Of a DNA stretch of 64,000 nt, positions 37,573 to 48,250 are shown piece by piece. The first letter of the stretch is position 1; each line of letters starts with the position of its first letter. The stretch comes from Hygrocybe punicea (taxonomy: Eukaryota; Basidiomycota; Agaricomycetes; Agaricales; Hygrophoraceae). The DNA lies in the NCBI GenBank assembly GCA_963556145.1, contig OY744464.1:4154001-4218000 (forward strand). Direction: 5' to 3'. The translations under genes were made by a program, and so were the position numbers. The notes below the pieces were generated by a model. It did no database searches. It had not been told where the DNA came from and saw only the letters and a list, made by a program, of their open reading frames with translations.

Positions 37573-38317
37573 ACGCTTTGAAGCTGCCCCTGCTTCAGAT
37601 ATATATCAGTCCCGGCGTTTGCCCTCGCCCCTATGCGGTTCTTCAGATGGATGAAACTTGAAGTAGACCAATTTCATGTTGACCTTGATGTTTCATCATG
37701 CTTCACAGATAGACCTGGTGCTTGTGACTATACATTTGCAAACTTCCATTATCAATTCTTGGTATCCATTATTCGAGAAAAGGTCCTAAATCCGATCAAT
37801 CATCCCCATTTCCATTATGAGCCCTACATGCTTGTATGGCAGCCAAACAACAACTCATAGTGGGAAGGTGTTCGCATCTACAGCAGACTGCATACATCAC
37901 CTGCATTCATTGATGCCCACAATTCCCTGCAGGATTCTCCTCAGGAGCCTGGTTGTGACCTCCCACACATTATCACTGTGTTGATGTTCTGGTCTGATGC
38001 AACTCACTTGACGAATTTCAGACACACAGAGCTTTGGCCATTATATCTTTTCTTTGGCAATGAATCAAAATATCGATGGTGTAAATCTTCATGCAACTTG
38101 TGTGAACACATGGCCTATTTCAAGACTGTATGATTTTCCCATTCCCCAACATACTCCTTACTGATTTGCAGTTTAGCTCCCAGACTCATTCAAAGATTTC
38201 GCAAGCAAATATACCGGCACAAAGAAACTGAAAAGGACCTTCATGACTCACTGTCATCATGAATATATTCATGCCCAGTGGAAAATCATTCTCAATGATG
38301 AATTCCTAGAGGCTCAT

Positions 38318-40122
38318 CAGGAAAAACACTTTGGCTCTCACAGTATCCTGGGAATGTTTCATTTTCCCAGGGTGTCACAGGAGTGTCTGAGAGTGTCTGA
38401 GAGTGCTGCAGACTACCTCAGAGTCCCATAGAGTCCCATAGAGTTTACATGTTAGAGAATACGTTCTGAACACTGTACCCACAGTACTAGTGTTGCTGAA
38501 GTTCAATTTGGTCCGGTTCCGACCCTTTTTGGTGGAACCACGAACTGCACTTCGGGTCCGGTTTGGCGTAGGGCCAAACCCAGACCCAGATGGCATCGAA
38601 CCGTCTCTCCACGTTCGGTCTGGGTTCAGGTCTGAACCCAGGACCGAGGTGGGCTCACCCCCTCATAGCTCTGTTCTCCTCGCGAATGGCAGGCACGTAT
38701 CAATTGATACGGCACTGCACTTCGCGAGGTAGTTGGGCTGTGGGGGAGCCGTCCAGCGCTGCTGCTGCTGCCGTTGCCGTTGCCACTGTCGCCGTTGCTG
38801 CCGCTGCCGGTGCTGCCGGTGCTGCTGCCGCTGCCGTGGCCGTTGCTGCCATGGCCATTGCTGCTGCAACTGCTGCTGCTGCCACTGCCGCCGTCGCTGC
38901 CACTGCTGCTGCTGCCGCCGCTGCCGCTGCTGCTGCCGGCGCTGCTGCTGGCCGTTGCCGTTGCCGTTGCTGCCGCTGGTGGTGGTGGTGGTGATGTTGC
39001 AGCTGTCCACGGCGTGGGTGGTGTTGCTGCCATGGCTGCTGCTGGCATTGCTGCTGCTGCCGGCGTTGCTGCTGTTGCCGGCGTTGCTGCTGTTGCCGGT
39101 GTTGCTGCTGTTGCCGGTGTGCTATTTCCGGCGCTGCTGCTGCTGGCGCTGCTGTTGGCCCATGTCCGTTGGCATTGGGTTGGTGTTGGATTGCATTGGC
39201 GTTGGCGTGGGCTCGCGATGTGGTCGCGGTTGAGTTTCCTGTAACAGATAGTAAAGTTAAGATAAATGATGAGACTTACCACAGTGTGTCCATGAACGCG
39301 ACACGATGTCGCGTTCATTGGCCTTGCGTTGTTGTTGTTGGTGAAGAAACCTCGAAGTCGTGTAATGATCACATGATACGCGATTTCAGACATGAAAAAA
39401 TATATTTTAGTATCTACATAGCTAAATAGAGATTGTGGTTGGCAGTTTGAACTGGGGTTGGATCAGTTCCATTTGGCATTACTAACCTGGGGACTCTGAC
39501 CCTTTGAAAACTGTTTCCTAAAAAGTTGTCAATTTTATGGCAATAAAATGATTGCCTTTTTTGGACACCTGACCGCTACATTGGCAATGTTTGGCATGCA
39601 TTTCTATCAAACACAGACAAATGGTCCATGCACATCTTCAAACACTATATAACTCACATGCTTTGTGTATTCTCTGGCTCACTTAACTTAATGGTACTTC
39701 TTAAGTCAACCAGCTTTATTGTCGTTACTTAATTAGTAATAATTTTAGAATGAAATATGATTTAATCATTGATAGTTAATACTGATTGTAGATCAAATAT
39801 TTATTCAAACAAATGATAATTTCATATTTCAAATATTTCTGTTATGGGCAAGTTGACCAACAACTCTTCATAATAACTCCATGAATTGTGAATTTGACTC
39901 GGAGTAAATCAGAGTAAATAAAAGCAGAAAAACCAGGCTTTCAGAGCACTCTGTACTGCTCAAACGCGGCTCTAAAGTGCTCTAAAGTGCTCTCAGAGCA
40001 GAGAGCCTCAAGCAGGTTGCTCTCAGAGCCACTCAGAGTGCTCTGGCAGCTTTGGTGCTTTCCTCACTCTGAGCAGCTCTGAGACTCTCTCAGAGTGCCT
40101 CAGAGCATTAGTGTTTTTCCTG
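38318..40122. mobile_element. hAT-like element in the Plavaka gene
   Basis: Terminal inverted repeats CAGGAAAAACACT and AGTGTTTTTCCTG, flanked by 8-bp duplications AGGCTCAT (38310-38317) and ATGCTTAT (40123-40130), 6 of 8 matching. Both ends are rich in subterminal CTCAGAGTG/GAGTGCTCT copies (38370-38435 and 39940-40110). No transposase. Closing it joins FLEAH to YEHGVV, as the family requires. Confidence 0.75.
38488..39430. mobile_element. Second copy (inverted) of the TAGTGTTGC triplet-repeat element
   Basis: Begins TAGTGTTGCTGAAGTTC and, read on the minus strand, carries the same order of blocks as 32116 to about 31080: the GGTCTGAACC palindrome, CGTATCAATTGATACG, the CTACCTCGCGAAG block, then a GCTGCTG/GCCGTT triplet core (38758-39170). 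Beyond that, similarity to the first copy is weak but the encoded peptide still aligns (LNFT, RDH). The far end and its target duplication could not be placed. Confidence 0.75.
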
Positions 40123-41023
40123 ATGCTTATGAACATGGTGTGGTGATCAAGTGTTGTCTTGGAGTGTTGTGCAGATTTTATCCTTGGATATTTACATACT
40201 CGGCTGACTATCCCAAAAAGTGAGATATTTCTCTCCTGATGCTATTGCATTGCTAACACAGCAGAAAACAGGATCCTTCTGGCTAGCATCAGGAATTTGG
40301 GCCAATGTCCATGCCCACATTGCCTAAGCCTGCTCTCAAATGCACATCTGGTGGGCATGAAGAAGGACTGGTGGAACAGGGTCAAACTAGCCCGGGTTGA
40401 TGATGAGTGGTGCAGATTCAAGGTCACCCAAGCCCAAGATGCCATCTATTGGACAAACTACACAGTTGACAGCACCCCTGTGGAGTAAATTCTCAAGCCT
40501 CAATCTCTTGTTACGAGTCCCTATAAGGGAATCATTCTATACAGTGGATTCTCAAACTCAGGGTCAGACTCTAATTTGCCAAGCTGTGGGAACAATTTTG
40601 TGAAACTGTGGGAACAATTTTGAAGCCCTGGGAATAATTATGAAACCGTGTGACTGGGCGGAGTTGAGTGTGAGAATTTGTTGTCCCAATCAGCAAGAAC
40701 AATAAGGCAGCCGGATCACAGCAGCCAATTTGGAAATGGGTAGTGTTATATCATGTTGGTATTGCAATTGCAATTGGTTTCTGATAATGATCACATGCAT
40801 TCATAATGCAATGTGCCGTGTATGAATGAACAATATGTCAGTGGTATCTGTCATGTAGCCACATCTACTGTGTGTAATAGAATTGTTGATAATGAAATGA
40901 GGTCAAACAGTGTCCATTGTACACTTGTCACACAGGTCCAAATGTGTGCGGTGAGTGTTTGGTAGGTGTCCCAGCTTTAATCTGGCACAGTTGTTTGCAC
41001 AAACATCTGTACGGTGTTTTGGT

Positions 41024-41925
41024 GGACATGTTCAGTGCATGTAAGTAAACCAGTGTGACCGGATATATGACACCAAACACATCGAACATGTTCAGTGTGT
41101 TCTGTGGACATGTTCGGTGCATGTCAGTAAACTAGTATGACCAGATATATGACACCGAACACATCGAACATGTTCGGTGTGTTTGGAGGACATGTTCGGT
41201 GCAGGTCAGTGAACTGGTATGACCAGATATACTACACCAAACACATCGAACATGTTTGGTGTGTTTGGTGGACATGTTCGGTGCATGTCAGTAAACTAGA
41301 ATGACCAGATATACGACACCGAACACATCGAACATGTTCAGTGTGTTCGGTGGACATGTTCGGTGCAGGTCAGTAAACTGATATACTACACCGAACACAT
41401 CGAACATGTTTGGTGTGTTCGGTGAAGATGTTCGGTGTGTTTGGTGGACATGTTTGGTGCATGTCAGTAAACTAGTATGACCAGATATATGGCACCAAAC
41501 ACATCGAACATGTTCGGTGTGTTCGGTGGACATGTTCAGTGCAGGTCAGTAAACTGGTATGACCAGATATACTACACCAAACACATCGAACATGTTCGGT
41601 GTGTGCGGTGAAGATGTTCGGTGCATGTCAGTAAACTGGTATGACCAGATATATGACACCGAACACATCGAACATGTTCAGTGGACATGTTCGGTGCATG
41701 TCAGTACACTGGTATAACCAGATATACTATACTGAACACATCGAACATGTTGAACCGGTGTGTTCAGTTGACATGTTCGGTGGATGTTGGTAAGCCAATA
41801 TGACTAGGTATACTACACCAAACACATCTGGTGTGTTTGGTGTACATGTTTGGTGGATGTCCATCGACCGGTATGACTAGGTATACTACACCGAACACAT
41901 CCACCAAACACACCAAAGATGCCGC
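41024..41925. repeat. Satellite array of 82-bp units with internal palindrome
   Basis: TGACCAGATAT recurs at 41056, 41138, 41220, 41302, 41478, 41560 and 41642, that is every 82 bp with one degenerate step, and in shorter form up to about 41880; about eleven units in all. Each unit has CACCGAACACATCGAACATG and the palindromes CGAACATGTTCG and GGACATGTTC. Confidence 0.88.
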
Positions 41926-41929
41926 AGCC

Positions 41930-42660
41930 TGCATGTGGGGCATTCCCCTTGCACAAATAGTCATATGAACAATGTATTCGATGTGTCTGTAGTGTAGCTA
42001 CATGTACAATGTGTACTGGAATTAATATTAATGCAAGCATTGACTACTTGTCGAACAGGTCCAAAGTGTTCAGTATGTTCGGTAAGGTGTTCGGTTGATG
42101 TCCCAGCCTTCATCTGTGGCATTTCCCTTGCACAAATTGTTGTACGAACAACGTATTCGGTGTATCTGTAGTGTAGCTACCAGTACAATGTGTATTAGAA
42201 TTAATATTAATGCAAGCATTGACTACTTGCAAAGTGTTTGGTATGTTCAGTAAGGTGTTCGGTTCATGTCCCAGCCTTCATCTGTGGCATTTCCCTTGTA
42301 CAAATAGTTGTACGAACAACATATTCGATGTATCTGTTGTGTAGCTACACGTACAATGTGTATTAGAATTATCATTAAGGCAAACATTGACTACTCGTTG
42401 AAGAGGTCCAAAGTGTTCGGTATGTTCAGTAAAGTGTTCAGTTTATGTCCCAGCCTTCTCGATGTATCATCCGGGGCATTCCCCTTGCACAAATAGTTGT
42501 ATGAACAACGTATTCGATGTATCTGTTGTGTAGCTACATGTACAATGTGTATTAGAATTATCATTAATGCAAACATTGACTACTCGTTGTACAGGTCGAA
42601 AGTGTTCAGTCAGTGTTCAGTAGATGTCCCAGCCTTTTTCTGATGCATTCCCCTTCCACC
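41930..42660. repeat. Tandem array of about 170-180-bp units
   Basis: The segment CCCTTGCACAAATAGTTGTA followed by GTATTCGATGTATCTG, TAGCTACATGTACAATGTGT, a GACTACT segment and AAAGTGTTCGGTATGTTC recurs starting near 41947, 42126, 42293 and 42480. A more diverged unit lies at about 40790-41010, so the 82-bp array sits within this one. Confidence 0.8.
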
Positions 42661-42703
42661 CACAATTGTACACACATTATATCAGATGTGTTTGTGTTGC
42701 AGT

Positions 42704-43076
42704 CACTGGATGCAAGCCATAATATTTCTAATAAAAATATCTTGAAATTGCCTGGAAATTAATCCATATTATTTTAACATGTCATTTGCAGAGAACATTT
42801 ACATATTTAGTGCATATTTTTTGTACATTTCTGAGATAGGTATCATAAAGATATGATAAACATTATAAGAAAACCAAGATGTTTAAAGACTATGAAATTG
42901 TATTTCTTTTAAGATAGCACTCAAGATACTTTTATGATCACTTCCTTTAAAACGAACTGACATTATTTAGAAGGTTTTTAAATCTTTTCTCACAATGTTG
43001 TATTAAAGTAACATGGATTAATTTCCAGATAACTTCAAGATATTTTGAGTTGAAATACTATGGCTTGCATCCAGTG
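42704..43076. mobile_element. CACTG-ended MITE, 373 bp
   Basis: Inverted ends CACTGGATGCAAGCCATA and TATGGCTTGCATCCAGTG extend with few mismatches for about 75 bp (for example GGAAATTAATCCAT on one side and ATGGATTAATTTCC on the other). It is flanked by AGT on both sides (42701-42703, 43077-43079). CACT- ends with a 3-bp duplication fit the CACTA/EnSpm group. Confidence 0.8.
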
Positions 43077-43079
43077 AGT

Positions 43080-44114
43080 CATATATAATATGCACATTGA
43101 AATTGTTCCCAATGCAAGCAGTGATTTCTTGTCAAAGAGGTATAATACAATGTTCCACCTTCAACCCTCGGCAATCCCATTGTAGACATAATAGTATGAC
43201 CTGTATATTGGATGGGTCTGTACAAGTGCTACATATCCTTGCAATGCACCTCATACTTAATACATTATCAATACTGGTAAAACAGGCTGAATGGATTTCA
43301 GTAAATCATTGGGCCAGTGTCCCAGACACAGTATGCAGCATTGCAGTGCAACAGACACTGTCTGTTCCATAAATTCCATTCATGCATATCACACCTATCT
43401 TCATCATGTGTGCTGGAATTGGTTCAGGTGTTCAACACTGATCAAACTGTTACACAAGAACATTGTGTCACCAACTTCACAGCTTCATGAATTGGAAGCA
43501 TTGCTAGTGCACAAGCTGAACCAGTCATCTTGTTGATTCTGGTATCATCAAACCCAGTGATCTTATCAAAGTGGTTCCAATACAAGTGCAGTTGGTGTCA
43601 TTGTACATGTGTTTATTTCTACCATACTCACAGGAGGTCATTCTTGACCCGACAAATAATTCAGATACTTAGAGTTTCTGGATATACTTACTATGTATTC
43701 TGTAAAACTTTCACAGAGTAACTATGACTACTGATAGAGTAGTAAATTAGTTGTATATATGCCAGCATGAACACTGCAAACTTGATATGAAAGATGCCAA
43801 TTTGGGATCTGATATTGCATTATGACAAATTGGAAGGAACAGGGTATAATCAATTATGAACGCTATATCATTGTAGTATGGTATCTGAATGGTATCTGAA
43901 TGGCATCAGTATGTAATAATAAAGGAAATATTAATAACTTTGCAAATATTGATTATCATAGCAGCATCATAATACTGTATGATTTGTATCCACTTATTCT
44001 CTCATTACTAAAAAGGGACGAGTAACCTGCCATGCAAAGCAATGGCCCACACCCCACTAGTTCCTACTTCAATAATGTAATTCAACTTTCGACTTTAGCA
44101 ATTCTTACTTGAAA
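43080..44114. other. AT-rich spacer within the former Plavaka intron
   Basis: No gene. The first about 300 bp resemble a decayed unit of the 170-180-bp array. Coding sequence resumes after the acceptor-like CTTTCCAG at about 44115. Confidence 0.45.
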
Positions 44115-46408
44115 CTTTCCAGAATGCCTTCTCCGAACAGCTCTCTGAATTAGGCTTCAATTTCTTTTTGATGTTCTTAGTTGACCTGCTGCACGAGATC
44201 AAACTTGGGATATGGAAGGCCTTACTAATCCATCTGTTCCATATCCTCAAGTCTGCTGACAAGGTCATCCTGCATGAACTAGATCATTGGTCCATCCATA
44301 TTTTCTGTATATTTTACTATCTCTGATACCCCTTATGCAGGTTTCATTAGTTCCAATGTTTGGAAGGGACACTATCCGATGTTTCACTTCCAATACATTG
44401 GAATTGAAGAAGATGGCAGCTAGGAACTATGAGGATTTTCTGCAGGTGGGTACATGCATTATTTCACTGTACCATCAAGATTAAGTGGGTGGGCCTTGTG
44501 ACCGAATTCAGTGCACTATTCCAGTGTTCGAAGGTTTATTGCCAGAACCCCATAATGGGAGAATTCTTAAACTCCTCTTCACTTTCGCTCACTGGCATGG
44601 ACTAGCTGAGCTGCAAATGCACACCAATTCCACAGTTTCTATTCTCGGTAATGAAACAACTGCCCTTGGACAACAGCTTCACGACTTTCAATCCACAACA
44701 TGCACCCATTTTCAGATGCATGAATTGAAGCATGAAGCAACTGCCAGACAACACCATCAAAGTAAGAAAGGGCATTCATTCATGCGAACAACTGGTGCAA
44801 AGAAACCAGAAACTGCTAATCAGCGCCAACTGAATTTTCTTAATTTGGACACCTACAAAGCTCATACTCTAGGTGATTATGTAGATGCCATCAAGACATA
44901 TGGTATGACAGATTCATACATGTCAGAGATTGTAAGTTTTTCAAATGAGCTTTAGTGATCACTTGACCTTGCACCACCACAGGGCGAACTAGAACATCAT
45001 AATCCCAAGTCTCAATACAAACAGACCAGCAAAAAAGATTTTGTGTGACAACTAGCCCACATCGAGCGTAGACAAACCCACCTCAGGCTCATTCGCCAAA
45101 AAGTAGCTCAAAAATTTCCTAGGTTTGCAAGGAAGGAACCTGTGTCACAAGACCCTGATGGACATCACCATGTCGGCATTGCCAAGAATTATCCAGAGCA
45201 CATCAGATCTTTTTTGTGGGCACATGCTGGAGACCCAGCTACCAAAGTAGGTTGAGTCCATCATCTGAACTACTATGGACAGCTTATTTCATTACAGGAC
45301 TTCTGGTTGAAACTGAAGGCACACTTACTACCTTGCATCAAAGTGCTTTTGGACACCAAGATGCAAGCTGAGAATGAGCCAGGACACACCCATTCTGTGA
45401 TAGATTGTACTCAGATGGACTGTGCACTTGAACTCAATGGCATCCATTTTAAAGGTGACTGTATGTACCAACACAACATCATGAGAATCAATTATACCAC
45501 ATATGATGTGCAACAGGCCCAAGATACTATAAACCCTAACATGGATCACCGCGACATCATGTTACTCTCCTCCCAAGATGCTAGTTTGCTGAGTCATGAG
45601 TATATCTATGCTCACATTGTTGGCATCTACCACATCAATGTGATATACACTGGACCTGGCATGTTGGACTATTGACCTTGGCAGATGGAGTTCTTGTGGG
45701 TTCAATGGTTCCAGAATCTGAACAATCTACCAGCCCAGACCAGCTGGACACAGTCACAGCTTGATGAACTGGAATTTCCCTCCATGAATGAGGAAAAGGC
45801 CTTTGGTTTCATTGATCCCATGCACATTTTATGGGGTGCCCATTTGATTCAAGCCTTTGCAGCGGGGAGATGGCATGCAGATGGGGAGGGTACTTTGGAA
45901 TGCGCTCAAAACTCAAAGTATTGGCATAGATACTACATCAATTGGTGAGTAATTGCCGATGACTTGATGAATTGATGCTTTGTTTGATGATCCTCAGCTT
46001 TGTTGACTGAGACATGGTTATGGGTTACCATTGGGGTTTGGCAATTTGACATACACATGGTCATGGTTCTTTTGAACCCAATAACAGCAAAGATGATGAC
46101 GAAGTTTTGTCAGCTGAAGAGAACAAGGTGTCAACCACAATCGTGGATGATGATGGTTTCAAAGATGATTACACAGAAGTGGGTAATGAGGAAGAACATG
46201 ATTCAGGTTCAAATAGTGCCTCCAAACTGGACGATTCTGGAGCTAGTGATCTTGAGCAAGATGATGGTGATGATGATGATGACACAGAGCACTTAGAGAG
46301 GAGATGTATGGCAACTTACAGGAAATTGAAGTTTACGAGTAGTAGATTACCCAATGACAAGACCAGTCTGGTAAACGTCCTAATACATGGTATTAGTGCT
46401 TCACCATA

Positions 46409-46950
46409 AATATGACAGGTAGAGTTGACAAATAGTTTGTGATTAATATCTTGCAATGGCGAGAATGGGTTATGCCTCATGAATTTATGCCATGAATTAC
46501 TTGGTTTTTAAATTAAATATTTACTATAGTCTAATCATGCTCGAATTAGCTTCGGAGTGACAATTGTCCTCCCACTTTCAGTCAACCGCTGCCTGACTTG
46601 GAGCCCATGTGCTCCCTTTGCTGCTTCATCCTTTCCCCTTTGGGGACCTTTTGATTGTTTGTCTCACTTCACTCCTTTTCACCCTTATAAACACTTCTCG
46701 AGGTGGACTCCTTTCCCTAGGACTTCCTCTCAGTCTCACCTCGAGTAAGCTGTTTTTCTTATTTTTCCTCTTTCCCTCATCTTTCATTTATTTCTTTATT
46801 TTCAGTTGTCTTTCCCTTTCATGCTTCTTCTTGTTGTACCTCCTATCAATAGTAATTTCATGACTCATAATGAAGAATTTTCCGAGGTACCAACGCCAAT
46901 GCAAGGCTCATCTCATAATGGGGGAACCACCAGTCCCTCTACAGCAAATG
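46409..46950. other. Spacer between Plavaka and the retroelement region, 542 bp
   Basis: No gene recognised. From 46557 the sequence is pyrimidine-rich with CACCCTTATAAACAC (about 46679), which looks promoter-like and could be the left end of the Ngaro-type element or a remnant LTR. Confidence 0.4.
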
Positions 46951-47076
46951 TTTGAGAGGTACCGCACGCAGGACTCGAGAGGAAGTCTGGATGGGATGAC
47001 TAGATAGGATAGGATGAACTATCTACTACATCGGGAACTGCTACTGACTAAGGGACTGGTCATGTGATCTGTCAGG
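46951..47076 (-). repeat. Diverged solo copy of the 137-bp LTR, inverted
   Basis: Minus-strand match to 29002-29138, including GGGAACTGCTACTGACTAAG read on the plus strand here. It has small deletions. No partner LTR nearby. Confidence 0.7.
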
Positions 47077-47142
47077 CACAACCACTCCAACGTCAGACGC
47101 AACTGCACCCACATTGTGCAAGAATACAGAAGTGGATCTAGA

Positions 47143-48250
47143 GACAACATCTCAGCCATCCTCAACCTCATGCTCCTCCTGTCGTTCAACCGAGAAGACG
47201 ACTTTGCCTCCAGAGAGGCTTTTAGATCGTATTGCAAGATGCTCAATGATTTCAACAAGTTGTGATCAGGAGGCAAATCTCGAGCAGAGGCCACGAACCT
47301 GTTGGCTGGGTCTGATGATGAGAACCAAGAGACTGAAAACAGAGACACACGAACCGATCGTGCCACCTCACCAAGATCGTCCAGCGTGCATGACCTTTTC
47401 TCCACCACAAGGAAGTCTCTTAGATCGGCTAAGCACGTGATCAGTTCAGATGACGAAGCAGATGAAGAGAACACTCACCCTCCAAAATGGAGGGTCAACG
47501 TCTCTCTTCTTCTGTGGGTCATCAGGCAATCGGTCCATCCTATGGAACTCCCCGTTTCACTCCAAGAAGCGAGAGTCTCCCTCAAAAACTACCTGAGGGA
47601 TGTCAAGTTCACCGTTAACTCAATCCTCAACTCCCCCGATTGCCCACAATTCCCCATTAGCAAGTGGACCAACCTCGTCTCAGGCTGATCCGTCAACCTC
47701 AACCATGTCATCTCTGGATTATTCTCCATCTCAGAGGCCAAACGTCATGAGCACATTGGATCTCTCAAGATCTCCTTTGGTAACTCAGCAGCAGCAAAGG
47801 CTGTCACATCTCATGGGGAATGGATCACAGCCTGGGAACCCACCGTTGAAGCCACTATCTACATCTTCTCACTGCAACACAGTGAGCTCTGGAAGTATGG
47901 TAAATATATCTCTGGGCTCTTTGCAGTGCTCCCAGTCGACCAGCATCAATGAATCATTCATTTTGACAAAGGCATACATATCTGAGTCGCACAATGATGA
48001 GACCTTTTACTCACCGACATTCACAGGTTTGCCAACCTTCAACTACACTAGATCCAGTCCTGGGATGGGCTATGCAGCCACCACAATGATGGCAAGGGCA
48101 AGCGGCACCCTTCCCATAAGTGTGACCCCTGCTGCTGATGGAACGACAGCAAGTGCCCAAACAATGGGGGCAAATGTAATTATGCCCACATCTGCTCAAA
48201 ATGCCGGCAGGGTGGCCACTGCGCCATGGAATGCACCCCACAATCCATCC
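47143..48250 (+). pseudogene. Ngaro-type retroelement: Gag remnant with zinc knuckle
   Basis: Early frame: AFRSYCKMLNDFNKL then TGA, SRAEATNLLAGSDDENQET. Near 48085-48240, in a different frame from the long open frame, lies HKCDPCC, TGA, WNDSKCPNNGGKCNYAHICS, KCRQGGHCAMEC, which matches the CxxWN...C...C..H.CS.C...GH....C knuckle of Ngaro Gag proteins. Several frame changes and stops show it is dead. Confidence 0.6.

Larger units (their letters stand above)
37573..46408 (+). pseudogene. Plavaka-type transposase, decayed and interrupted
   Basis: Scattered plus-strand blocks follow the order of the Agaricomycete Plavaka transposase. 37633-38317: FTDRPGACDYTFANFHYQF, LMFWSDATHLTNF-like, PLYLFFGNESKY, HAQWKIILNDEFLEA. 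40123-40510: YEHGVVIKC, YPWIFTYSADYP, IRNLGQCPCPHC. 44115-44955: NAFSEQLSELGFNFF, VDLLHEIKLGIWKA, MFGRDTIRCF, IPVFEGLLPEPHN, LNLDTYKAHTLGDYVDAI. 44980-46408: GELEHHNPKSQYKQTSKKDF, HNIMRINYTTYDVQQAQD, VIYTGPGMLDY, MEFLWVQWF, AFGFIDP, then an acidic tail. Internal TGA stops replace expected residues, for example before QLAHIERRQ and after FVD. It is broken at 38318-40122 by a hAT-like element and at about 40510-44115 by satellite DNA in a former intron. The terminal repeats of the element were not found. Confidence 0.85.

Noticed and set aside
41024..42660. Satellite arrays as a CRISPR array
   Set aside because: Units are contiguous 82- and 170-180-bp repeats without unique spacers, in a eukaryotic genome.
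37573..46408. A single intact Plavaka gene
   Set aside because: Multiple stops, frame changes and two large insertions; annotated as a pseudogene.
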